In this document: positions 1-8,130 of the stretch, piece by piece | Position numbering within the stretch: position 1 is the first letter of the stretch | Layout of the letters: the number at the start of each line of letters is the position of its first letter | Source: a virus | IMG/VR virus record: IMGVR_UViG_3300009126_000009 | Location: 1-50,346 of that record | Length of the DNA stretch: 50,346 nt | Strand: one strand, 5' to 3' | Notes under the pieces: generated by a model | The model's database searches: none | The model's input: the letters and a program-made list of their open reading frames with translations, nothing else | What the model was told of the DNA's origin: nothing | Made by a program: the position numbers and the translations under genes

Positions 1-15
1 CACCCCCCAAGTTTG

Positions 16-58
16 CGGCCCCGCCGAAGCTTTGGCTTCGTGCTACAGGTATTTTTTC
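16..58. other. Short hairpins in the leader before the terminase genes
   Basis: The first 189 bases hold no gene that I can support. GCGG/CCGC can pair at 15-24. CGAAGC (25-30) pairs with GCTTCG (35-40) around a TTTG loop, and a T-rich run begins at 52. The distance between hairpin and T run is too long for a clean intrinsic terminator. The rest of the segment is AT-rich, with a TATAAT-like hexamer at 182-187 almost touching the first gene. Confidence 0.35.
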
Positions 59-189
59 CAAATTTTATTAGGTTTACCCCGGTGTAAAAGAGATACCCCC
101 CTTGTTTTAAAAGGGCTACCCAAATTTTTTTCAAAAAATTATTTCAATTTATGATATTTTTAAATAAATAATATTATGGTATATAATAT

Positions 190-687
190 ATGAATATGGA
201 TGATCAAAAATTACCTACCAATTTAGTTCCCGCCTCCGAAGTCACAGCTTCCAACCCCTTAAAGAGAGGACGGGGAAGGCCGAAGGGTACGGTCATAAAA
301 TACGAGTACAAGGAAGAAGATAAGGAAAGGGTCATGTTGATGACTGCCACTGGGGTTCCACACACCATTCAGGCAAAGATTATTGGGTGTGGGGTGAATA
401 CTCTCCGTAAATTTTTTATGGAAGAGTTGGACACTGGAAAAACGAAAGCTAACGCTGAAGTTTCAAAAGCTTTGTTCCAAAAAGCAATGGAAGGCAATGT
501 TACTGCACAAATATTTTGGTTGAAGTCCCAAGCGGGTTGGGTGGACACGCAACGACTGGAAGTTAAAGGTGTGACAACAGGCAAGATGAATGAAACTGAA
601 TTGAAACAGAGATTAGCCCATCTTGCTACTGCCGCAAAAATGGGAACTACTATATTGGATAAGCCTTCAATAGATGTGACCAACTGA
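190..687 (+). CDS. Probable terminase small subunit (TerS-like)
   Basis: This 165-residue protein most likely recognises phage DNA for packaging and works with the large terminase encoded 14 bases downstream. The N-terminus is basic (KRGRGRPKG around residues 25-33), which suits DNA contact. A predicted helix-turn-helix-like stretch follows (around residues 55-75), then a segment of the kind '(S/A)LFxKAxxGNxTAQIFWLKxxxGW', typical of small terminase-like proteins of many phages. No clear Shine-Dalgarno precedes the ATG at 190, and ATG 196 is an equally possible start. Position directly before TerL supports the call; the family assignment is from motif memory only. Confidence 0.7.
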   Translation: MNMDDQKLPTNLVPASEVTASNPLKRGRGRPKGTVIKYEYKEEDKERVMLMTATGVPHTIQAKIIGCGVNTLRKFFMEELDTGKTKANAEVSKALFQKAMEGNVTAQIFWLKSQAGWVDTQRLEVKGVTTGKMNETELKQRLAHLATAAKMGTTILDKPSIDVTN

Positions 688-701
688 AAGTTTGAAAGCC
701 T

Positions 702-2291
702 ATGAAGCCAAGCTTGGCTGAATTGGTTGCGAAGTATGACTCGCTTCCAAAGGAACAGAAAGAAGAAATTGACAAGTTGTTGGTTGAAGATGTTAAGGAA
801 AATCCTTGGCGGCCTTTGATTGACATCGAGAACCCTGAAGTTGCTACACCACAACAAATGGCCTATGAAAGTAGAGCCGACATAATGTTGTTCGGTGGAG
901 CGGCGGGTGGCGGTAAGAGCGCATTGCTGATCGGGTTGGCATTAACCCGGCATCAACGTTCAATAATTTATCGGCGGGAGTCCAAGCAGTTGGGACCGAT
1001 TGCCGAGGAAATTATAAGGATTAGGAAGACCCGGGAAGGATACAACGGGCAAGAGAAGAGATTTAATCTGGGTGGGGATAAAAGTATTCGCCTTGGTGGT
1101 ATGCAGTACGATGAAGATAAACAGGCTTACCAAGGTGATCCCCGGGATTTGATTTGTTTTGATGAATTGACTCAGTTTTTGGAAAGTCAGTTCAGGTACG
1201 TTATTACATGGAATCGTTCCGCTGATCCGGATCAGCGGTGCAGGGTAGTGGCGGCAACCAACCCGCCTACGACAGCGGAAGGTCAATGGGTGGTTAAGTA
1301 TTGGGCTCCGTGGTTGGATAAGGAACATCCTCGTCCGGCATTGCCGGGAGAGTTGCGGTGGTTTGTATCAGATGAAGAGGGTAACGACATCGAGGTTGAT
1401 GGACCGGACCCGGTTAAAGTTAAAGGAAAAGAAGTAATTCCCAAAAGCCGTACATTCATACCATCGAGTGTAGAAGACAATCCCTTCCTGATGGTAAGCG
1501 GCTATAAGGCAACACTTCAGGCATTGCCGGAACCTCTTCGTTCCCAGATGTTGTTGGGTGATTTCTCGGCGGGGATGGAAGATGATCCGTGGCAAGTTAT
1601 ACCAACCATGTGGGTGGAAGAAGCCATGGAACGCTGGCTGGAAGAAAGACCTAATGGTTCAAAGATGGATGCGTTGGGTGTTGATCCGGCAAGGGGTGGT
1701 AAGGATAAGACCATACTTACACCGAGGTATGGGAACTGGATAGGAAGACCGATTGTTAAGAAGGGTGAAACAACGATTGACGGGCCTATTATTGCGGCAT
1801 TGTGTACGAGTACAGTGAAGGATGGGGCTCCGATATTTATAGATGTGATAGGTGGAGCGGGTACTTCACCCTATGATCACTTGAAGACAAACGGTTTGAA
1901 CGCAATTGCCGTGGATGGAAGAAAGCAGAGTCATGGCAGGGATGCCAGTGGATCACTTGGGTTTTTTAACAAGCGGTCCGAGATGTGGTGGAAGATGAGG
2001 GAAGCATTAGATCCGGCTTACGGTTCGGGTTTAATGTTGCCGCCGGACAGGGAATTGAAAGCGGATCTTTGCGCTCCCCGTTGGAAGTTGACTAATGCGG
2101 GTATTCAGGTGGAAGGAAAAAGCAGTCACACTAAGGACGGGTTTGGGGATTTAAAGAAAAGACTGGGCCGTAGTCCTGATAAGGGCGATAGTTGTGTTTA
2201 CGCTCTACTGGAGGGGAGAAAGCAGAGTGGAGTTAAATTCTCCGCTCCTCCCAAATCTAATAATAAGTACAACCCACACAAATGGCGATGA
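702..2291 (+). CDS. terL: Terminase large subunit (ATPase-nuclease)
   Basis: This 529-residue protein is the packaging motor that translocates DNA into the prohead through the portal and cuts it. The Walker A motif GGAAGGGKS lies at residues 65-73 and Walker B LICFDE at about 150-155. The C-terminal RNase H-like nuclease shows acidic residues at D328 (GVDPARGGKD), D381 (IFIDVIGG) and D493/D496 (SPDKGDS). All expected catalytic positions are present and the length is normal. The protein ends in YNPHKWR, a tail that recurs at the end of the next small gene. Its last ten bases overlap that gene, which suggests translational coupling. Confidence 0.95.
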   Translation: MKPSLAELVAKYDSLPKEQKEEIDKLLVEDVKENPWRPLIDIENPEVATPQQMAYESRADIMLFGGAAGGGKSALLIGLALTRHQRSIIYRRESKQLGPIAEEIIRIRKTREGYNGQEKRFNLGGDKSIRLGGMQYDEDKQAYQGDPRDLICFDELTQFLESQFRYVITWNRSADPDQRCRVVAATNPPTTAEGQWVVKYWAPWLDKEHPRPALPGELRWFVSDEEGNDIEVDGPDPVKVKGKEVIPKSRTFIPSSVEDNPFLMVSGYKATLQALPEPLRSQMLLGDFSAGMEDDPWQVIPTMWVEEAMERWLEERPNGSKMDALGVDPARGGKDKTILTPRYGNWIGRPIVKKGETTIDGPIIAALCTSTVKDGAPIFIDVIGGAGTSPYDHLKTNGLNAIAVDGRKQSHGRDASGSLGFFNKRSEMWWKMREALDPAYGSGLMLPPDRELKADLCAPRWKLTNAGIQVEGKSSHTKDGFGDLKKRLGRSPDKGDSCVYALLEGRKQSGVKFSAPPKSNNKYNPHKWR

Positions 2292-2473
2292 AAAAAGACA
2301 GGGTTGAATTGACAGAAGAGGATAAGCTGAACGGATGGACAGAGGATACCTTGAGGACTTACTTCAAGGGCAGGGAAGAAGCCCAGATGCGGTTTATCTT
2401 TGACAGGAACAGGAAGTTGAAGAAACCGATGTCACAGAACCATAGATACAATCCTCATAAATGGCACGGATAA
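2282..2473 (+). CDS. Small protein sharing the terminase C-terminal tail
   Basis: This 63-residue highly charged protein starts inside the end of the large terminase gene and in turn overlaps the start of the acetyltransferase gene by 13 bases. It has no domain I recognise. Its C-terminus, RYNPHKWHG, nearly repeats the TerL C-terminus, KYNPHKWR, and both stop regions run into the ATG of the next gene. Tight overlaps on both sides support translation. A role in packaging is only suggested by context. Confidence 0.6.
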   Translation: MAMKKDRVELTEEDKLNGWTEDTLRTYFKGREEAQMRFIFDRNRKLKKPMSQNHRYNPHKWHG

Positions 2474-2931
2474 AAAAAGTAAATATAAGGAAAGCGGTAG
2501 CGGAAGACTTGAACGAGTTGCTTTATTTCGCTGATCGGAGTAATGATGAGAGTAGTTACAATGTTAAGTTTTGTGCCAAGGCATCGAGGGCATTTTTTAA
2601 AACTCATTTGGATCACCCGGTAGCGGATATTATCGTTGCCGAGTATGAGGGGTCTATTGTTGGTGGAACCATGCTGGCTTACAGTCTGGAATTCCATGAA
2701 AAGCCTTTCTGTTATGTGAACAAGTTCTGGGTTTCACCAATGGCCCGGGGCTCTGATGCCGGAAGAAGATTATTACAAGCCGTGTTGATATGGGCTAAGA
2801 GTTACAATTGTTCCCATGTCTTTACGACAGCGACAGCGGGGCTGGATGAAAAGAACCAGCAACTATTTATTAACTTGATGAAAAAGGGCGGGATGAAAGA
2901 AGACGGTCCTGTTTTATACGTTTCAATTTAA
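2461..2931 (+). CDS. GNAT-family N-acetyltransferase
   Basis: This 156-residue protein has the GNAT fold pattern. A central strand FCYVNKFWVSP is followed by the acetyl-CoA pyrophosphate-binding loop ARGSDAGRRLLQAV (near residues 94-107). Members transfer an acetyl group from acetyl-CoA to an amine; the substrate here is unknown. GNAT genes between terminase and portal are a recurrent feature of T7-like and marine podophages, so it probably belongs to the late operon rather than being a random insertion. Start overlap with the upstream small gene supports coupled translation. Confidence 0.85.
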   Translation: MARIKKVNIRKAVAEDLNELLYFADRSNDESSYNVKFCAKASRAFFKTHLDHPVADIIVAEYEGSIVGGTMLAYSLEFHEKPFCYVNKFWVSPMARGSDAGRRLLQAVLIWAKSYNCSHVFTTATAGLDEKNQQLFINLMKKGGMKEDGPVLYVSI

Positions 2932-2943
2932 GGGAGAAATTAA

Positions 2944-3201
2944 ATGGGTAAATTTTTTTCAAAACCAAAACCACCACCAATGCCAGTGATTATAGCCCCA
3001 CCTCCACCTGTGAAGAAAGCCGTGGAGCCTAAAGTTGTGGAAGCTAAGAAAGAAGTTAGGCAAGAACTATCTCAAGAACCATCTATAAAGAAAAAGAAAA
3101 GAGCAAAGACCAAATTGACAGGTCCAAAGGGTGTTACTCGACAGGCTAATGTGTTAAGACCTACTCTCGGTGGTGGAGCCGGGGAAAATACACTGGGATA
3201 A
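2944..3201 (+). CDS. Small proline/lysine-rich head protein
   Basis: This 85-residue basic protein starts MGKFFSKPKPPP, continues as a proline- and lysine-rich linker, and ends with LTGPKGVTRQANVLRPTLGGG. That tail matches a pattern I know from small proteins encoded just before the portal gene in podoviruses ('LTGxxG...A......TLLG'). Its exact role is not established; a structural or assembly role in the head is likely. An AGGGAG ribosome site lies about 7 bases before the ATG. Confidence 0.7.
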   Translation: MGKFFSKPKPPPMPVIIAPPPPVKKAVEPKVVEAKKEVRQELSQEPSIKKKKRAKTKLTGPKGVTRQANVLRPTLGGGAGENTLG

Positions 3202-3214
3202 GGAGATCTAGGGA

Positions 3215-4882
3215 ATGGCTGAATTAAGTAGAGTAGAAAAACACATAAGAAGAAAGTCTCTATTAAGAAATCGGAGAGGCCAGTTTGAACAACTTTGGGA
3301 CGATTTGTCCCGGGTGTTGTTGACCCGCCGTCAGGGTTTTGTAACCAATACCGAGGATGGGGATAGCCGGACGGATGACATCTTTGATGGAACCGGAATT
3401 CAAGCGGCAAGAAGTCTAGCCAATACGGTGGGATCAATGATCAGACCGGAGGGGCAAATCTTCGCCCGTATCCGTGCGGAGGATCATAACCTTGAGCGGG
3501 ATGATGAAAACGCTTTCTGGTTAGCTGATACCACGGAACGATTTAACCGGGCTTTGAAAAATCCAAAAGCAAGATTCAGGCAAGCGACTGGTGAGTGTGA
3601 CATGGATCTGGTTGTTTTTGGAACCGGGATTCTTTATTCCGGATTATCTAATTCAAAAACTAATTTGATTTTCCAGAGTGTTCATCTTAAAGATGCTGTT
3701 GTGATGTATGACGATGAAGGAAACCCGGCGGCATTGTATAGAAGCCGAAGGTTGATGGTGTGGCAGTTGGTGGAGATGTTTGGCAAGGGGAAATTGAGTA
3801 AGAGGGTTCAAGAGCTTATCGAGATGGGTAAGATGGATGATAAGATCGAGGTGTTACAGGTCATTGCCAAGCGGGAAGGTGGAGTGTTTGAAGAACCTTT
3901 GCTTGCTAAGAATATGCCTTTTGAGCATCTATGGATTGAAGTAGCAACCAAGCACCTGATCTCTGAAGACGGGTTCATGGAACTTCCGGTTGTGGCTCCG
4001 AGATGGGATACAAGTTCCGGGGAAGATTATGGTAGATCACCCGGGATGATCAGTCTTCCTGATGTGAATACATTGCAAGCCATGGGTGAAACCATACTGG
4101 TTGCCGGACAGCGGGTAGCTGATCCTCCAATGATGGCTCCGAATGATGGGGTGATGTCAGAGGTCAATACTTTCCCCGGGGGTTTGAGTTATTACGATGT
4201 TGAGACTGCTTCCCAGATGGGTGGGAATCCTTTCTTCCCATTGATCAGTGGAGCCAATCTCCCTGTTACCCGGGAGATGCAGATGGACACCCGGAACCAA
4301 GTGTTGAACGCTTTCTTTAAGAATATCCTGAACCTTCCGATGAATGGTCCACAGATGACAGCAACGGAGATTATCCAAAGAAAGGATGAGTTCATCAGGG
4401 AAGTGGGTCCGGTGTTTGGAAGATTTGAATCTGATTATAACCGCCCGATAGCAGAGAGAACTTTTAATTTATTGTTACGGGCCGGGGCTTTCTTGCCTGT
4501 GCCGGAAGGCTTGGCTGGAACACGGATCAACTTCGAGTTCGAGATGCCAGTTACCAAGATCCGGAAACAGATTGAAGCCGCCGCTGCTAAACAATGGGCT
4601 ATGGAGATGCTGGAGTTGAGTAATGTTAAACCGGAAGCGGCTGATCTGGTTAACATTGATGAGCTTGGAAGGTTCGCCCATGATGCCGCTGGTATTCCGC
4701 ATGAAATCCTGAATGGAAGGCAAGCGGTTGAGGCATTAAGAGAGCAACGTGCCGCCGCCATGCAACAGCAACAACAAGCGGAGATGTTACAGCAAGGGGC
4801 CGGAGTTGCAGAGCAGTTAGCGGGAGCCGCCAATAAGGTGAGTTCCGCTGGTGGGAACTCACCTCAAGCGGCTGAAGGTTAA
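3215..4882 (+). CDS. Portal protein (head-tail connector)
   Basis: This 555-residue protein belongs to the T7 gp8-like head-tail connector family. It forms the ring at the capsid vertex through which TerL pumps DNA and to which the tail attaches. The N-terminal part (SLLRNRRGQFEQLWDDLSRVLLTRR..., DDIFDGTGIQAARSLANTVGSMI) is typical of the family. The last 60 residues are rich in alanine and glutamine (MQQQQQAEM), consistent with the helical barrel or crown. The length is normal for T7-like portals. The stop overlaps by four bases the stop of a minus-strand gene. Confidence 0.93.
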   Translation: MAELSRVEKHIRRKSLLRNRRGQFEQLWDDLSRVLLTRRQGFVTNTEDGDSRTDDIFDGTGIQAARSLANTVGSMIRPEGQIFARIRAEDHNLERDDENAFWLADTTERFNRALKNPKARFRQATGECDMDLVVFGTGILYSGLSNSKTNLIFQSVHLKDAVVMYDDEGNPAALYRSRRLMVWQLVEMFGKGKLSKRVQELIEMGKMDDKIEVLQVIAKREGGVFEEPLLAKNMPFEHLWIEVATKHLISEDGFMELPVVAPRWDTSSGEDYGRSPGMISLPDVNTLQAMGETILVAGQRVADPPMMAPNDGVMSEVNTFPGGLSYYDVETASQMGGNPFFPLISGANLPVTREMQMDTRNQVLNAFFKNILNLPMNGPQMTATEIIQRKDEFIREVGPVFGRFESDYNRPIAERTFNLLLRAGAFLPVPEGLAGTRINFEFEMPVTKIRKQIEAAAAKQWAMEMLELSNVKPEAADLVNIDELGRFAHDAAGIPHEILNGRQAVEALREQRAAAMQQQQQAEMLQQGAGVAEQLAGAANKVSSAGGNSPQAAEG

Positions 4883-5094
4883 TCTTTGATGGAGCAGTAA
4901 TCACCACTATCAGTGGATAACCATTTCATTCCGGCGAACTGTACTAACTTGGAGTGGTGAGTATATTCATCACGGTTTAAACGCCGTACAAAGGCTCCCT
5001 TCTTACCGCACTTCGGGCAGATGGTGATCTTCCCGTGGTTGGTAATTTTGTTCTTTCTCATTTTTGTGTAGTCGATTTTAATTGTTTTGTGCAT
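4879..5094 (-). CDS. Small zinc-ribbon-like protein on the opposite strand
   Basis: This 71-residue basic protein has a CPKC pair (ICPKCGKKGAF) and a single further cysteine near the end, so a complete zinc ribbon is not certain. It is transcribed against the surrounding head genes. Its leader AAATAAGGGGAAACAAAATG is the ribosome-site pattern of the leftward early block at 44-50 kb, which strongly supports that the gene is real and expressed with those genes. The function is unknown. Confidence 0.7.
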   Translation of the reverse strand: MHKTIKIDYTKMRKNKITNHGKITICPKCGKKGAFVRRLNRDEYTHHSKLVQFAGMKWLSTDSGDYCSIKD

Positions 5095-5167
5095 TTTGTT
5101 TCCCCTTATTTATGAAAGGTGATTAATTTCGGAGCGGCCTTGTTAGACCGCTCCGATAAGAAAATGG

Positions 5168-5392
5168 TTACTCGTAAAAGTATGAGTTTTGTTGAAACAT
5201 ATCCTTTATGACTTTAACTTTACTTACTTTCTCACCATAGTCTTTGTAGGCTACAAGTTCCCGCCTACCGGGAGAGCGAGTGACTCTATACTTTCTGACC
5301 ATTGTTCCATTAATATGTAACTCATACATTGGGTTGTCTAAGCCACTTAGCCGCTTATTCCATTTTCTAATGAACTCAATTGGTGGTTTCAT
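5168..5392 (-). CDS. Small hypothetical protein on the opposite strand
   Basis: This 74-residue protein (MKPPIEFIRKWNKRLSG...) with a mixed charged sequence has no domain I recognise. It lies upstream of the zinc-ribbon-like gene in the same leftward pair and has the AAATAAGGGGAAAC leader four bases before its ATG. A TATAAT hexamer on the minus strand at 5440-5445 is placed well to start a transcript for both genes. It is probably an early or lysogenic accessory gene inserted in the late operon. Confidence 0.7.
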   Translation of the reverse strand: MKPPIEFIRKWNKRLSGLDNPMYELHINGTMVRKYRVTRSPGRRELVAYKDYGEKVSKVKVIKDMFQQNSYFYE

Positions 5393-5439
5393 AATGTTTC
5401 CCCTTATTTAAAATGAATAAATTTTTAACTTACATGACT

Positions 5440-5445
5440 ATTATA
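5440..5445 (-). promoter_or_regulatory. Candidate -10 box for the leftward gene pair
   Basis: The minus strand reads TTGTATAATAG here, a perfect TATAAT hexamer about 50 bases upstream of the gene starting at 5392. No good -35 hexamer is present 16-18 bases further upstream, so it would need an activator. Confidence 0.4.
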
Positions 5446-5457
5446 CAAAATGGCTTT

Positions 5458-5665
5458 TTGAGAATGATCGTTTCGCCCAGTATTGAAGCGGGTTTCCGGC
5501 CTTTCACGTTCTCAAATGCAGATAAAAAAAGTTCTTGACAACGGTGGGACGGGAGCAAAAGGGTGTTGAAGTTAGGAAAAGTATTTAACTCAGGCTTTGA
5601 GATGTACGAAAAAAAAATTTAAAAAAGTTTTAAACTGATTTTTAATCTTATTGAGAATGACCATT
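5458..5665. repeat. Three TTGAGAA(T/C)G sites between opposed genes
   Basis: TTGAGAATGATCGTT occurs at 5458-5472 and TTGAGAATGACCATT at 5651-5665 (13 of 15 identical). The inverse CGTTCTCAA lies at 5507-5515. They sit in the 291-bp gene-free interval between the leftward pair and the rightward head genes, where a regulator site would be expected. The rest of this interval shows a TTGACA at 5535 without a -10 partner. Confidence 0.35.
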
Positions 5666-5683
5666 AACTTTTAGGAGAATAAT

Positions 5684-5767
5684 ATGCCAAAAGGAAAACC
5701 GTATGGCGGTGGAAGACCTCCAAGAAAACCCGTGAAAAAACCCAGTAAGCCAAAGCCCTATAAGTAA
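5684..5767 (+). CDS. 27-residue basic Pro/Lys/Gly peptide
   Basis: This very small gene encodes MPKGKPYGGGRPPRKP and then a lysine-proline tail. It is supported by a good ribosome site (TAGGAG at 5672-5677, spacing about 6) and by the TAATG overlap with the next gene. Similar very basic micropeptides occur before head genes in marine phages, but I know no function. Confidence 0.55.
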   Translation: MPKGKPYGGGRPPRKPVKKPSKPKPYK

Positions 5768-6102
5768 TGGCTACTAGAAAACCGAAGGTTGACCCTGATA
5801 CTTTATTTAATGAAATGTTGACTAGCTTTCTTTCCAAGAGAGTTGTTGATCCCAACCAGAAGTATCAGGATTTCAGGCAAGTGTTTTTTGGATCGGAAGC
5901 AGGGCAAAGGGTATTTAATGAAATATTGTCTTGGGGTCATTTCTTTGAGAACAAGGTATTCACGGATAAGAATGGAAAGGTAGATTCTTACAGGGAAGGT
6001 TTTTCAAAAGGGGAGAGGAATATATGTATCAAATTGATTTCGGCAACGCATTTTGAACCGAAATCACAACCCCAGAAAACCAACAAGAAAGGTGATTTAT
6101 GA
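5767..6102 (+). CDS. Bbp19-like structural protein
   Basis: This 111-residue protein carries the pattern FFGSEAGQRVFNEILSWGHFF...SYREGFSKGERNICIKLIS. It matches the Bordetella phage Bbp19-like family, small proteins encoded between portal and scaffold or capsid in many podoviruses. It is presumed to be a minor virion or head-assembly component. It overlaps the previous micro-gene (TAATG) and the next gene (ATGA), so it is part of a translationally coupled set. Confidence 0.7.
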   Translation: MATRKPKVDPDTLFNEMLTSFLSKRVVDPNQKYQDFRQVFFGSEAGQRVFNEILSWGHFFENKVFTDKNGKVDSYREGFSKGERNICIKLISATHFEPKSQPQKTNKKGDL

Positions 6103-6959
6103 GCGAAGAAGTGATGGAAGAAACTGCAACAGAAGAAACTCTGGCTGTTGAGGAAGAAAGCACAACAGAAGAGACTGAAGAAAGTAAAGAAGAATCAACT
6201 AACTGGAGGGAATTGATTCAGGATGAAAAGCTACGGAAACACGCTGAAAGATTCACTACCCCGGATGCTTTGGTTCAAGCTAATGTGGATTTTCGCCAAA
6301 AAGTTTCCAAGGCTGTGGTCTTACCGGGTAAAAACGCTTCTGAAGATGAAGTCTCGGCATTTAGGAAAGCAATAGGTGTTCCTGATTCTGAAGATGGGTA
6401 TGAATTTCCACAAGCTGTAGATGGACAAGAGTTGCCGGAAGAAACGATAGCCGCCCAGAAGGAATGGGGTAAATTGTTTCAGGACAACAATATTTCCAAG
6501 ACAGCGGCGAAGAATATTTTATCTGCTTATGAACAATTCAAGGTTTCTGAAGCTGAAGCGAGATTGAAAGCTGATGAAGAATTTGCGGAAGAAACCCGGG
6601 AATATCTTAAATCCCAGTGGAAGGATGAATATGATAAGAACCTTATTATAGCATCCAAAGCTGGAGAACAGGTATTTGGGGATATGTATGAGGATGTTAA
6701 AAAGATAGAAACCAAGGATGGTAAGTTCATTATGGATCATCCTGCTATTGCCATGGCTTTTGCCAAGATAGGAAGGGAAATGGGTGAAGGTGTTTTAGGA
6801 GAAGCACTTTCAGACGATCAAAAGGATTCTCTGAAAGATCAGGTTGATACTGCTAGAGCCAAGAGAAATGAAGCTCATGCAAAAGGTAATAATAAGGAAG
6901 CAAGAAAATGGGATCAAAGAGAAAGGGAACTTCTGGAAAAATTATATCCGACTGCATAA
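6099..6959 (+). CDS. Scaffolding protein
   Basis: This 286-residue, strongly acidic protein begins with a glutamate/threonine-rich stretch, has predicted coiled-coil helices in the second half, and ends in a basic region (KRNEAHAKGNNKEARKWDQRERELLEKLYP). This layout is standard for podophage scaffolds, which shape the prohead and bind capsid through a basic C-terminus. Its position between the Bbp19-like gene and the capsid gene supports this. It starts by ATGA overlap. Confidence 0.85.
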   Translation: MSEEVMEETATEETLAVEEESTTEETEESKEESTNWRELIQDEKLRKHAERFTTPDALVQANVDFRQKVSKAVVLPGKNASEDEVSAFRKAIGVPDSEDGYEFPQAVDGQELPEETIAAQKEWGKLFQDNNISKTAAKNILSAYEQFKVSEAEARLKADEEFAEETREYLKSQWKDEYDKNLIIASKAGEQVFGDMYEDVKKIETKDGKFIMDHPAIAMAFAKIGREMGEGVLGEALSDDQKDSLKDQVDTARAKRNEAHAKGNNKEARKWDQRERELLEKLYPTA

Positions 6960-6996
6960 AAACGTTTGAAAATAATATAAATTGTTGATAGTTTAA

Positions 6997-7150
6997 TGCT
7001 AGGAGTTGTGTGCATCCGCACACGACTCCTAGCATGGTGGCTACCCGGATTCCCGGCCCCGCCAAAAAGTAGTAAAAAAATCCGCATGACCGATGCCCCA
7101 CTAGACGTATAAACGGCCCCTTCTAGGCTTCCCGTCTACTGAAATAGTGG
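6997..7150 (+). ncRNA. Structured leader between scaffold and capsid
   Basis: The 247-bp gap before the capsid gene holds no reading frame but at least three hairpins. First, a 17-bp stem with one G-U pair, 6997-7013 with 7018-7034, has a four-base ATCC loop. Second, GGTGG (7036-7040) pairs with CCGCC (7059-7063) around an inner CCGG/CCGG pair. Third, CCAC (7098-7101) pairs with GTGG (7147-7150), enclosing TAGACG (7102-7107) with CGTCTA (7133-7138). No T tract follows the first stem, so it is not an ordinary terminator. It could control the scaffold-to-capsid ratio by RNA processing or stability, or be a small RNA. The class is not recognised. Confidence 0.6.
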
Positions 7151-7206
7151 CTTCCAGAGGACTTGCACATTAAAAAGTTCTTTAAATTCACTATGGAGAT
7201 AGACGA

Positions 7207-8112
7207 ATGTCCACTTCAGTAAATAATGCTTTTATCACGCAATATGAGCGTGATGTCCATGATGTGTTCCAGTTAAATGGATCACGCATGAAACCTTCTG
7301 TTCGTTTTAAATCAGGAGTAAATGGTTCTAGCACTACATTCCAGAAAATCGGAAAAGGTACTGCTACAACTAAAGCTCGTCACGGCACAATCACTCCCAT
7401 GAACCAAACCCACACGGCGATCAGTTGTTCGTTGAGTGATTTTTATGCGGGTGATTGGGTTGATAAACTCGATGAAGCGAAGGTCAACATTGATGAGCGC
7501 ATGGCGATTGCCCGAGGTGGTGCAATGGCTCTGGGCCGAAAAGTTGATAGTCAAATTTTTACCACGCTTGATGCGACATCTCAAAGTGCGGTTTCAATTA
7601 CTGTAACTTCTTTTGCCGCTGTTAAGAATGGTCTTCTTCAAATGGTAGGTGATACGATTCGACTGGACTCTTATGAGCCCGGACGAATGTATGGTGTTCT
7701 CTCCCCGGTTGGTTGGGAAAGAGCAATGTCAATAGATTCTTTTGCTAGGGCTGAATATGTTGGTCCGGAAGGAATGGAATATACCAAAGGGGCTCCTATG
7801 GGCGCACCTCGATTCAAGGACTGGATGGGCATCAAATGGATGGTTCATTCTGCCAACCCGGGAGTAGGTACTTCAACTTCCAAGATTTTTGTATGGAATC
7901 AGGATGCGGTTGGATATGCCGCTGGAGATGTCCCTGCCAACCTCGCTGGAACAATGTCCGGTGAATCAAGTGTTGGTGCGGATATTACTTGGCATGGTGA
8001 CAGGGCCGCTTGGTTTATTAATCATGCAATGTCCGGCGGTTCAGCAATGATTGATGATACGGGTGTTATCGAAGGAAACATGGATGACACTGCCGCTCTT
8101 GCAACCTCTTAA
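7207..8112 (+). CDS. Major capsid protein
   Basis: This 301-residue protein is the probable shell subunit. The sequence (MSTSVNNAFITQYERDVHDVFQ, later GRKVDSQIFTTLD and GRMYGVLSPVGWERAM) fits the capsid family of many aquatic podophages. Position after scaffold and before a small beta-rich protein and terminator is the expected one. A GGAGATAGACG ribosome site precedes the ATG. The long structured leader and the downstream terminator suggest separate control for high expression. Confidence 0.9.
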   Translation: MSTSVNNAFITQYERDVHDVFQLNGSRMKPSVRFKSGVNGSSTTFQKIGKGTATTKARHGTITPMNQTHTAISCSLSDFYAGDWVDKLDEAKVNIDERMAIARGGAMALGRKVDSQIFTTLDATSQSAVSITVTSFAAVKNGLLQMVGDTIRLDSYEPGRMYGVLSPVGWERAMSIDSFARAEYVGPEGMEYTKGAPMGAPRFKDWMGIKWMVHSANPGVGTSTSKIFVWNQDAVGYAAGDVPANLAGTMSGESSVGADITWHGDRAAWFINHAMSGGSAMIDDTGVIEGNMDDTAALATS

Positions 8113-8130
8113 TCTTGGAGATTTAATATT

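Noticed and set aside
1-60. Intrinsic terminator at the left edge
   Set aside because: The hairpin 25-40 is separated from the T run by more than ten bases.
5535-5563. Plus-strand promoter at TTGACA
   Set aside because: No -10-like hexamer at 16-18 bases; the spacer is GC-rich.
6997-7034. Rho-independent terminator after the scaffold gene
   Set aside because: The stem is strong but is followed by a GC-rich sequence with no T run.
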